A stretch of DNA of 64,000 nucleotides from Galbula dea (Eukaryota > Chordata > Aves > Piciformes > Galbulidae). Positions 25,240 to 35,900 of this stretch are shown piece by piece; the stretch's first letter is position 1; every line of letters begins with the position of its first letter. The stretch lies in contig VWZX01001930.1 of NCBI GenBank assembly GCA_013399015.1, forward strand, positions 1-64,000, given 5' to 3'. Below the pieces are notes generated by a model, which was not told the origin of the DNA, searched no databases, and saw nothing but the letters and a program-made list of their open reading frames with translations. Position numbers and translations under genes: made by a program.

Positions 25240-26116
25240 AAAATCATGGCTATGATTCCCTGTGGAGTACAGTTGGGCGTTCAGTTTCTTCTGTGTTTAG
25301 GTTAACAGCATCTAAGAAATGGAGAGAGCAAAAAAGTCAAATGATTGCCTTTCAGTCTCACCTCAGAACCCCTCGCCAGTGTCTGAAACCTTGTCTGCTG
25401 CTCTACCAGCATTTACAGGACTTTGTGCAATACTTGATGTCCTAATAGCTTACTTTGGATGGTTGTTATTAGAACTTTATTGTAGCATTTGTGGAAAGAT
25501 CTCGATTGTCTACTGAATTCTTCTGTTAATTGGTCCACAGAAAATTTGTTGCTGCTAGTACAAGATCTCTGCACATTGGAAATGCCACCCAATGGAACTG
25601 CCTGGGGGAGCAGGAGGAAGAATCTAATTTCTCTGCCTGCAGTATCGCCAGGATTAGAGGTACTAATAGTTTCTGTTGTGTAAAAGTCTTCAGTGTGCAT
25701 ATAAGGAGAGCAAAGCACTAAAGCAAAACATAGCAGAAAGGCTTTATGTCTTAACAGACCTGCTTTTTATGTGAACACAGTTTGGCTTCGGTGTGAACAG
25801 TAGTAAATTACAGCAAGAATGTTGTTGTTAAGGGAAAGGTATTTATACGTGGGTTTGTAAAGCCCAGGTAATTTAGAGTTAAGATTAAATTCACAAGCCA
25901 TCAGACACTTGAAATTTGAAAATTCATAGTTAAGGACCACAAATTTACTTGGCTTTCTCCCATTGATGATAACAGCCTCTCCAGGTTCTTTTATCCTCTA
26001 CGTTGTAGTAAATGGTATTTTTTGATAAAGCATTTTTAAAATATGTTAAGAAGTCAGCAAATTTGAAAAAAACATTGCCCTGCTAGTTCCACAGAAAATC
26101 CAAGAGGGTATCTCTC

Positions 26117-26127
26117 TGTGTGTGTGT
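26117..26127. repeat. short (TG)n tract
   Basis: A perfect TG run of about 5.5 units, preceded by TCTCTC. Confidence 0.8.
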
Positions 26128-27143
26128 ATTTTTGGCTGGCTCTTCTCTGTCCATTAGCTGCTGCTGAACTAAAATTAGAATGTCAAGATGGTTTGCTGGG
26201 AACTAATCACTAATAAACTCTAGTTCTGTGCATTTAGCTCTGACTGATATATCTATTGGATCATGATCTATCTTGCTTTTTTGTCTTTTTTTTTTTTTGT
26301 AAGATGGCAAAAACTGAGGAAAGAATGTGAGTTTTCAGTTTTGTCTCATAAATACTGGTATTTGAATTCCTGAGAGGCACAGAATATTGTAATAAAACTC
26401 TCCTTCTACATAACCACAAGCTTAGGGGAAATGATATCCTTTGCTTTGAAACTTGACTTGGCACGTGTGGGTGAGTAGGGAGACAAATTTCGTAATGAGG
26501 TCAAAATTACTGGTGATTATGAAAACTGTAGATGAGGCATTATTAAGGTGTGGTCTCCAGGAGTACATATCAGTGAGGAATCACTTATGTTTATTGAAAA
26601 CATAACTGCTAACATTGCATAAATAGTTTATGAAAGTTTATGGTGAGATTTTCGATTCCAATACCTATGTGTTGTGTTGGAGTTACTGACCCTGTTATCT
26701 CTCATCCAAATCCCAAAGTAACAGAGAAACAGCAGAGTTCAGAGCAGAACTTCCAGAAGCTTAAACAATGTCAAACCTCACTGATGCCCTTTCTAGTCAT
26801 GTGGATCCTGCTGGCTTTGCTTATGGATACAAGTCAAATATAGCTGCCTGTAGAAATACATTACCAGTGTTTGGTTTTAATTCTCCTTGTGACCTGGACA
26901 GCTTATGAACAAATTTGGAAGACTGATTGAAATAATGCATTGAAAGGTGTCTCTAGATTTGAACACAGAGTGAAGAGGTAGTGACACTTTTTTGATTTAA
27001 AAACAAAGCAAGTTAGGAATCAGAGTGAAAAATAATCTTTTTACTTGACAGTTCCCAGGGGTTAAAATGAGCACTCAGTGGAGGTGTTTGGAAAAGTCTC
27101 TGTTTTCCATTCCTCCTTCTTGTGTATTGTGAACACTACTATA

Positions 27144-27196
27144 GAAAAACTGCCAGGTAATATTGTCTCCAGGAAACAAATATCTGGCAGTTTTCC
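27144..27196. other. imperfect hairpin (inverted repeat, ~20 bp stem)
   Basis: AAAACTGCCAG at 27146-27156 is the exact reverse complement of CTGGCAGTTTT at 27184-27194. Pairing continues inward with a G-T pair, small bulges and ATTGT/ACAAAT complementarity, closing on a loop of about 9 bases (CTCCAGGAA, 27167-27175). The size and shape are within the range of a small RNA hairpin or a tiny inverted-repeat element. The arms match no microRNA that I know. There is no direct evidence of transcription. Confidence 0.6.
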
Positions 27197-30100
27197 AAGC
27201 TAGCATCAGAGTATTCCTTACACCACTGCTGGCTGGTGAAGAAGACCGAAGTTTTTTCAGCAGCTCACAGAGATAATACTGTTTTGATTTAGAATAAGCA
27301 CAGAGTATGCCACTCCCTGCCTATCTACAACAAGCATCTGTTTTAAGATTACAGTACTTTCTATAGACCTGCAAAAAATGTGTTGACATGTTTCAAGTTA
27401 AAGGGAGATAGAGCTCACAGAGTGCTCACATATGATACTGCTCCCACCAAAGCTAAAAGCAAGGTTTGCTGTGACTTCATATATGTGATGAATGCACTCC
27501 CAGCTTCTGAAACAAATATCATGAAAAGACAAGGGAGAAAATGTAAGGGCTGTGTAATAGCCAAGTCCTGAATCAAGTCACGAAAAACAGGGTCAGCCTC
27601 TTTTCTGTGGCCAGCAAGCCAACTGTTTGTCTGAGGAAAGCAGTTCTTACCTGGCTTAACGCCAATAGAACCTTCTCCCATGCCACCCCTTTTGAGAAAA
27701 GGAAATATGGATGTTTCTGTTCAGCTCTGTAGCCTCCATAGTGAAGTGAAAGCAGGCACATCATGGTGTGGTTTGTTTGACTATGAGAAAATGTATCCAA
27801 ACTAAGATGACCCTCAACCACCAACCTCTTCAGATTTGAATTTAAGATTAAATTTAATAGCAGTTAAGAACCTGGTGATTCATCTATGTTACTCCTTTAG
27901 AAATAACCACTGTGTACTAGTTCCGTATGCCATCAGCTTTGTATTTTAGATTTGCATTTTGTGATCTTGAGTGCCAAAAAGTCAGCTGGGACTGAAGGGA
28001 AAATTTCTCAAAAAAATGTGTTCACCTCTTTTAGTGGGTTCTAGGAATATTGGAGAAATTTAGTAGTATCTTGCAATCAGTGCAGAAATAATCGTCTTAG
28101 TTTGATCCAGTTTGCGGATTTTATGTTCTTGTGTGATTTGAGAAGATCTGTAGAGACCTTTTTGTAGGAGGTAATGGTAAGCAGTAATGTGTCCTTTAAG
28201 AGGCTGTGTAATTTACATGGATCGGTTTCAGTGTGATTAGTTTAAATAGAAAGATGCTAGCAGATACTACCTGTCAGTTGTAGTTTATTACCTAAATATG
28301 CATAATAAGGAGATAAATTCAATCTCCCATACTTTTCTTTCTGTAGTCCTAATGCCTAAAGATATTAAAAGCAAAATTCCCTCAAGATACATTGTAATCT
28401 TTTTCCAGCTCACAAATGGGTAATTCATTTTCATACCAGCCAGGCCTGTATGAGCTATCTAGTTATGTGTTATCTCTTGGACTGAATTCCATGTGAGCCT
28501 TAAGACCCTCTTGTCTTTCTCCTATTGTGACTGAGAGTCTATGAAGACTAAGGCAACTTGAAGAGAACTGGCAAAGTAGTACCTGCATGGTAGCTTGGTA
28601 GAGTGCTGCTGAGCAATCTATGTCTGAGACATCAGTGTTATACCCAGGAACAACCTTGGCTATGATTCCCATTTTGTTGCAGTTGGGAGTAATGGCTGCT
28701 CCTCAGGTTTTAGTATTTCCCATATGGCAAGTTTAGCTTCCTGTGGTGAAGAGTGAGTAAATGAGTATGAAGAGAGACAGCTATGGTTGATGGTAGCCAC
28801 AAGTAAAGTGGCTTTCCTGGTGATCGTGGTCCCAGTCATGGTTCCTGAAATGCTTGACAAAGAATAAGTATCCTCAATATTTTCCTCTAGAGAGGAACAT
28901 AATTGAGAGAGATTAACATATTTATTGACTGAAGTAACAGAAATTTTGGAGAAAAAATGTTGTGAATAACGTTCCTTTATTACTTTCTTTACTGAAAATC
29001 TACATAAGAAAATACCTTGACTTTGTTCAGGCTTGAAAAATAGCAGTGCTCTTACTGAGGCTACCACAAGTGATCTGTGAGCCTTGCGTGTTCTGATAAA
29101 GCAGTACAGATGTGAGGAAAACACACTGCATCCGTCAGCAAGATGGCAAAAAAGGAAAGAGGGCCTTCCCACTATTAAGTTCAGTGTTTGGTTCCTTGAG
29201 TCTTGTTTCTTAACGATTTGGGGATTCCATATTCCTCCTTATGTGTCTGTCATGACTAATTACATCATCTAAAGTTTTAAGTCACTTAGTATATGGACTG
29301 TCAAAGCTCTTACAAAAGGATGACCAGGAAAATATAAAACCCATCTTAATTGCAGTGCTTGAATCAAAACTGCTTGTCTGTAAGCATTAGCTGGATAATG
29401 CAGCAAATTTTTGCTCTCTGTAAGTGTTAAACCAACCCTAGGAAATCTCTCATTGTTATGAAATTTTGTGATTTATACTGGCTATTAAGAAATATTAAAA
29501 ATCTCCAACTATGCAAAAGTGCATTATAGCTAGAGGGGATCTGGAGATGCTCATATTGTGAAGTGATCCTTTATGGGAAAAGCTCTTCTTTACTTGACAT
29601 CTGCATTATTCATTCTGTGATATGCTTCCAAAATATTTCAAGTTGTGGATTAGATGCACTGTTTTAATTACTAAATGCAGGCTTTTTTAATCAACCATAC
29701 TTCTAATGCCTGAGGAATTTTCCCAATCCTCTGGTAAATATTAAGTCTTTGTTAGTGAAAGACATTTGAAGAATAGCTCACTAGTCTGAGGGCTGAAGAA
29801 AATCCATGTAAAACAAAGATATATTTTCATTTTTCTAGTTCTGCATATGAAAAAAATGCCAATATGCTATAAACTATGTAGCCTTCTGCCATTTTTCTAA
29901 CCCTTGGGGAATGCAGTGCAGAATGGACACTTGTTCAGTTACTAAACCTTCTTTTCAGCCTCACAAAGACTTGACTTGACCTGATGAAAACATTCTTAGG
30001 AGTTTATATATAGCACTGATTCTTTCAGCAGTATTGCTTGATGACAATAATAACATTACTGTTTTAGTTTCTCAAAAGCTCTCTTTACAGCAATAGTTGA

Positions 30101-30784
30101 ATAGCAGTGGCTGAAATGCCATTGTACAGTCCTATGTGTTGTACCATTTTCTTCTGCACCCATGGACACAGAAGGTGCAAGTGTTGGTTTCTCTCAACAA
30201 ATGATATTGTTTCATAATATCCATGGGCATAAAAGTATTAAGTATTACGGCATGAAATACACATTCACAAAATGTGGATACAGCTCCATGATTTGTAAAA
30301 TAGAATGAAAACGGTGATTTTTGGAGCAAACTCCCAACTGGTGTCAATTAAGTCAGATTTGTTGAAGTCCTCCTTTTGTCATATGCCACTATATAGCTTA
30401 AGGGAAACAAGTTTGCATAGTCATTTTATCATGCCTCAGGATTCATCTACCTAGAGAGTCTGACAGCTGCTTCAGTGATATGAATTCAATGCAGAAGCTG
30501 AGCACTTTTCCCCTACCTCATCTGGGTGCTGTGATTTAGCACTAGGCTTCTTTTCACTGCAGTTTACACCATAGAGTCTTTGAAGTGCTTTCAAGGATAT
30601 TTTTTTGACAAATTCAAATATTAAGCATATGCTTCCAGAGTGCTTCTGGATAGACAAGTGAAGAGAGTCCTTGACTTGCTCAAGGAGTTTAGCTGTATAT
30701 TTTCTTGGTATATGTTTGTGATAACGTAAGTCATTCATGTAACCGTAATTCATAAATTGGGAGATCTCTAGGTTTCTAATTTAC

Positions 30785-31053
30785 TGTTTAGCGCCCATTG
30801 TTGTAAAGATGCCATTTTGCTTTTCTGCAGTTGTGAAAAAAATCCATTCCTCCAACCCCAGCTTTACATCATGCTCACAGATGTAGTGTAACCTCATGTA
30901 ATTGATACAGTCTCTTGTGATGTTACAATATAATAGGCCAGCTGGTAAAAGTGGAATAATGAGGAAAAATAAGTAACTGTTGATATCAAGATATGGCTGA
31001 AGTGAATGTTGTGCTCTGGACAAATCCCAAATTAGAGCAGAAAATGTGGTCAG
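30785..31053 (-). CDS. candidate exon, unidentified multi-pass membrane protein
   Basis: This minus-strand segment is open from an acceptor (ACCATATCTATCTCAG|CTG) through a hydrophobic stretch (SYLFFLIIPLLPAGLLYCNI, one membrane span) to a polar segment (EHDVKLGLEEWIFFTT). It then reaches either a donor CA|GTAAAT at 30785 or, if unspliced, a TAA at 30781-30783. Its opening phase is 0, which matches the closing phase of the exon candidate at 32740-32991 about 1.7 kb upstream. The spacing of Pro and Tyr in the span is like that of TM5 in class A receptors, but no other receptor motif is seen, so I do not call it one. A weaker alternative acceptor lies near 30991. Beyond the TAA the same frame stays open for about 100 more codons, which could mean a nonsense mutation in a decayed exon. 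Confidence 0.38.
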
Positions 31054-32739
31054 CTGAGATAGATATGGTTTGAAGCAGCATTCGAAACATTAGCATCACA
31101 TAACAATGTGCAAAAACCACACTAGCTCACTAACTTTCAGAGGAACTGAGGATTCTCATCACCTCTGAATGAGGCCCCTTCCTGAAGAACAATTCAGGGT
31201 GAAGTCAGAATGCATGAGAAAAGCTACTTTGCAGAAATCCCTCAGCGAGAACAGTGGTGCAGTTTACATCAGTTTCAGCCAAACTTTCTCAGAAATCAAA
31301 TTATGTTAAAACTCAGGCTCTTGAGAATATGGGCACATTCTTACAGCATTGCTCCAGAAACATTCAGCCAAATCATATTGATAAAAAAAATGAGTTGTGC
31401 TTGCTTGCTTGTGGTGAAAGATACAGGATGTTCATTGGCTAAAAATTGCTGTAAGATGCTTATCACATTTGACCTCTTGGGAACAAACCTACACTTGTGT
31501 ATACAGCTGGTCAAAACTCCTTTTATATAAATGCTGACTTGAGCACAAAAATGTTGTACTTTCTAGTCCAGAACATTCTTGAAAGAAGGAGGGGAGGGTT
31601 CATTATCTAAAAGAAGAAATGTTTTAAGAAAACTTTTTAATAAAAAGAGGCATGCTCCACAAAAAACAGATTTCCCCACACGCCCTTTGCAAACAGTCCT
31701 GGTTAGTTAAAAATCCACTTTTTGTCTCTGCTTTTGTTTTTTTATAGCATTCTGACTTTGAACACACCAAGTTTCTTGCCTAGCCTTGTGATAATGTTAC
31801 CAGCACTGGAAGCGAGAGCTTGCCCACAGGGGACTGTGTTTCACTTGATGTTTAGAAACAGCCCTGTGACCCAGAATGCTTGAAGTTTTGCAACTTCTTT
31901 GGCCTCCTTCCTGTGCTAGTCTTCTAAGGAAGGAGACTGAGGTTTCACATACAAGTTTAGCATCGATCTAGCATTATGGAAAATTATCTAAGAAGCTACT
32001 GATATTGTTAAACAAATTCAAAATCTGACCCCTAATGTCTGAGGGTACTCTGAGTACAAATGAGTTCAGGAATGTTACTCAGTTTAGATATGTTTTCATC
32101 TTGAGTTCAACAAATACAGGCTCTGTGCCTTTAACACTCATTTTGTTCAAACTCCCAAAGGTTAGACAGTTTCTAATTTGGAACCAAAGATCTTGTCTGT
32201 GGAAATAACCAAGTGCTTAACATGTTCAAATAGTGTCTAGCTTCCGTGGATAAAACTTCGTAAGCATTAAGAAAATGAAACTCTAAGTCAGCTGTGGCAT
32301 AACCAAAGAACAACTTACTGTTGTAAATGTTATTTGCTATATTCATTTCCAAATGGAATAAGATGGTTTGCAAAGGGCAGAAACATTTTTTAAAAGAGAT
32401 GTTGGAACAGATGATTTTTTTTCAGATGAAAGAGACAAGTGAATGGCCAGGTACCCAAAGCTGCATTATTGTAGCCAAGGGGAGGGGAGAATACAAGGAC
32501 ACCTTAGGACAAAGAGCTCTCTCCGATTGGTGGCTAGTTTATAAGGAAAAAGCTTTTAAAATGTTTTTATTACTAAAATAGGGGAAGTAAAAGAGAGTGG
32601 TGAAATATAGACCAGATTCAGAGAGTTTCATCTGATGTTGAGATGTTCAGGTTAGCTGGCAGGACCTAGCAAGGCTGTATTTCAATAGAAAATACCTATT
32701 TAGTTTTAAGGAACTGATTCACCAAAACTGTGTAGTTAC
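31054..32739. other. putative intron between two candidate exons
   Basis: On the minus strand it starts with the donor GTAACT at 32739 and ends with the acceptor at 31054. It contains no other convincing exon or repeat. A minus-strand GTAAGT near 32315 follows a short open stretch, but no acceptor could be found for it. Confidence 0.35.
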
Positions 32740-32991
32740 CTCAGCTCTGCAGTCAGTAGTGAGATAAGGTGACCTCAGTGTTGCGCTTGGGAAGAAAACT
32801 GTCACCACGGTCAGTGTGATCCTGAACATGACGTATCTATATATGGTCATGTTGGTCATAAGTGAGTTTTGTTCAGTCAGTTCTGTAGAGGACATGAGGA
32901 GAAAAACCGAAATGTCAAAGTACAAAATCATGAAGATGACCTTAAACATCCATGTGTTCTTTTCTCTTCCTGTCACATAAATTCCAAAAAT
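32740..32991 (-). CDS. best exon candidate: unidentified multi-pass membrane protein
   Basis: Exactly 252 bases (84 codons, phase 0 to 0) are open on the minus strand between a textbook acceptor and a good donor. The acceptor is a long C/T tract, CCTTCTTCCTTCCCAATCTG, ending TTTCAG. The donor is GAG|GTAACT. The peptide starts IFGIYVTGREKNTW. It has a hydrophobic span (MFKVIFMILYFDISVFLLMS), a loop with an N-glycosylation-type sequon (NMT), a second hydrophobic span (YVMFRITLTVVTVFF), then SATLRSPYLTTDCRAE. Several CpG are retained here (in codons TCG, TAC-GTC, ACC-GTG and AGC-GCA) although the surrounding DNA is CpG-poor, which fits selection on coding. I do not recognise the family. It could also be one exon of a pseudogene. 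Confidence 0.5.
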
Positions 32992-35900
32992 CTGAAAGAC
33001 AGATTGGGAAGGAAGAAGGCAACTGCACATGTATTTCTAAAGAAAATTAACACACTGGAGATAAGGTAACTTGAAAAAAATCAATTTCAATTGATGTTGA
33101 AGTCTTGATTTCTATTTTTGTCATAGCCATCAAACAATTGCTTGGCCTACCTTTTTAGAAAGCTATAAAAGCCACTCACTTTATCAGCTGAGATGGGGAA
33201 ATAAGAAAGAAAATTTAAAACTTCACCCTCAAATTGTCATATTGTCGGCACGTGACCTAGAGTAAATCTTCAAATAACTCCAGTTTGAAATACAACATTG
33301 TAGAGAAATTAACAACTTGAAATACAAGAATTCTGCAGTTTTAATTATGTGCCTTTAAGAGAAAATTGTTCGGCTTACACAACTCATTACCTTCTCTGTG
33401 TAATGGAAGAAATATTTACATGCCTCGAAGGATTTTATGAATTGGATCCTGATTCTGATTTTATGGTCACATAAATGGTAATTTTACCAATGAACATTTT
33501 GGCTGGTAAAAGGACAGAGGAAGAAGTCCTTTTACAGAATAGAGACTTTTGCAGCTGCAAAGCAGCAAGTACTAGCATTTCCTTAATAATATTTAACACC
33601 ACATAAAATCATAAATAGATGTCCATCTCCCCAGATTCTCAAGCCACTGTTAAAAATAATTATTCAAATAAAAGATGGTTTATGTCATGTTTGGAATCAC
33701 TAGATTGGGCTGTTAGCTCCATCTGGAAATTTTAAAGATATTATAACTTTAATATAGCAATATTGCTTTTGTGCTAGCTTGATGATACTGTCTGGACTTG
33801 AAACAGAGGTTGCCTAGAAATGCAATGCAAAGACATCAAAACAGAAGTTTGCATCAAAAAAAACCCCTGAAGAATTAATTTGATGAGGTTCTGAATTCCT
33901 CATCCTCTGGATGTGAATAGCAAGACTGCTGACTTAGAGGGTGGTTTCAAACATCTGCCCATGTTTGGTAAATTAGAAAAAAATTGATAACACATCCTCA
34001 AGACTTAGGAGTCTAAACTATCAGATCCTTGTTAACAATCTGCTTCCTGTTTTTCCCTGCAAACCTTTTTCCTTCTGGTTCTTTGCTGCAGGCTATGCTT
34101 GCTTTGTTATGCTTGTTCTTTAGACACTTTGGATGGCATAAAAAAAAGACAGCCACTCTGTGCTTGGAGGAGATATTTGTGTATCTTGAAATGTTTAACA
34201 TCAGATAGTTGCTGCTCTACCTCAAAGATTATTTTTTTCTGTTGTACGAACTGCTTTGTCTCACTTTTCATATTCCCTCTGCATGAAAAGGTTAATTTTT
34301 TGAAATTTAAAATGCTTTATTGCTGCTGGAGAGGATAGAATACAGTGTCAGTAATCTTGGTGTTTCTTTTCAGTCAGGCTATTTCCAAATAAAATCATGT
34401 AGGTCTCAGTGTATCTTTACAAGATTGCCAGTTCCCTCTCAAATTAATCTCTGCTAAAGTATATTGATTACTTTGCACATTATAAATAATTATTAAGGGT
34501 ATCTGCAAAAGTTCTTTTGATATATTTGACTTCTGATGTATTTAGGAGCACGCGTCATGACCATAGTTCCCTTCACTGCTTTTACTCCCTAATATATAAT
34601 CTGGTGCTACCAGACTGTCCTGTGGCAGTTCTAACACAGGATGGGTCCAGGCAGCTGTGCTGTAACTTCAGGGAGGCCAGGAGCTTGCCCTAAAATTTTC
34701 TTAATCAAGAAGTCCAATATGCAGATGAGCACAACAGAATCCTTTTTTCATATAAGCAGTCCAAATGCAGCTTATGGTTGCTTCACTTTGAGTTCTTAAT
34801 CTCTTACATTTTTGCCCTTGATTAGAGATGAAAAAGTTTTAGTACCTTTGAAATAGCTCTAACTTCTGTCTTTACACATCAGCAGTTAAAAATATTCTGC
34901 TCTTCATGTCTAATTCTGTTCAGTTACTGTAAAATTAGTGTTGAAATTAGGGATTCTGGTTTTCAGGTTGCTAAAAAAAAACCAACTGATAAAATTACAT
35001 CAGCTAAAAGTTTCCTAGAGTCAAAATACACATACTTGAATGGCAGAAAGTGACACATTTCCTTTAGAAGGTTTTTCTGGAATTCACCTTCTGTTCACAG
35101 TCTGCCACACAGCATATACATCGCTTCCTGTTCATGCTCTTTGTGGTTCACATGTGCATTGGTAAAAGTGGTATCTTAAACAGCTTTTTATTTGTGTACT
35201 AAACTCCATCTGGGGCCATATCTACCAAATCCTAAATGAAGTAATAACAAAGTTTGTATACATTTTCCTCCTGCCTTTCTGTCTTGTAAAACAGCTTGGT
35301 TTTCCTCAAGTTTACATGGCTATCATTCAACTTATCATGTAAATATCAATTTTCTAAGAATTCAGAAAGTACCAACCATTTGTAAAAACAAACATTAAGA
35401 ATTCACTAAGTATATTACTAATTAAACAGAAATATCTCTCTTGGAGCTGTAAATAATTTGTATTATGTTATTTCTCTGGGAATAGTACAGTCACAGAATC
35501 ACAGGGAAAAGAGCTGGAGTTTATTCTAGATGTTACAAAGTCAAAAATAGAAAATACAATTAAAAATGACATTTTGATCATAATCTCCCTTTCAGAAATA
35601 GTACATAAAAGAAGAGAGAGATTTAGCAATGGAATATTTCACAGAAAAGCTTAAAAATGTCATTGCTAACCATATTTTCTACTTCAGCTACGTGTGTATA
35701 GATAACCACTTTTCCCCTCTGCAACCTACACAATGATAAAGCTTTAAGCTCCCCTCACCAGATGAAAGGTAATCCAGTGGTTAGACTGAAATTTTCATTT
35801 CATGAGCAGTTTTGACATGGACCTATATCTTCTGACCTGCCTCAAATCCTGTATTGCCATATGCAAACAAAAGGCAGCAAATGCTGCAAAGTTTTGGTCT

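Larger units (their letters stand above)
21129..30780. other. long non-coding stretch, possibly intronic on the minus strand
   Basis: No gene that I can name. T-rich low-complexity DNA spans roughly 23940-24560 and 24900-24945. A 15-base A-run lies at 24163-24177, an (AT)n tract at 25228-25239, a TG tract at 26117-26127 and a T-run at 26286-26297. A hairpin lies at 27144-27196. A minus-strand 38-base segment near 27651-27688 has a good acceptor (TTTCCTTTTCTCAAAAG) and donor (CCAG|GTAAGA). A 170-codon minus-strand frame at 28660-29172 is rich in Ser/Thr and matches nothing I know. Confidence 0.5.

Noticed and set aside
28660..29172. 170-codon minus-strand open frame, Ser/Thr rich, overlapped by a second frame at 28463-28672
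   Set aside because: I recognise no family and see no good splice borders. One or two frames of this length are tolerable by chance in AT-rich DNA of this size.
30408..30425. TTGCATAGTCA, the same as the first bases of miR-153
   Set aside because: The match ends after the seed region and no precursor hairpin is present.
35491..35505. CR1 tail-like TCACAGAATCACAGG
   Set aside because: Only 15 bases resemble the CR1 tail repeat. The following sequence does not continue into CR1 convincingly.
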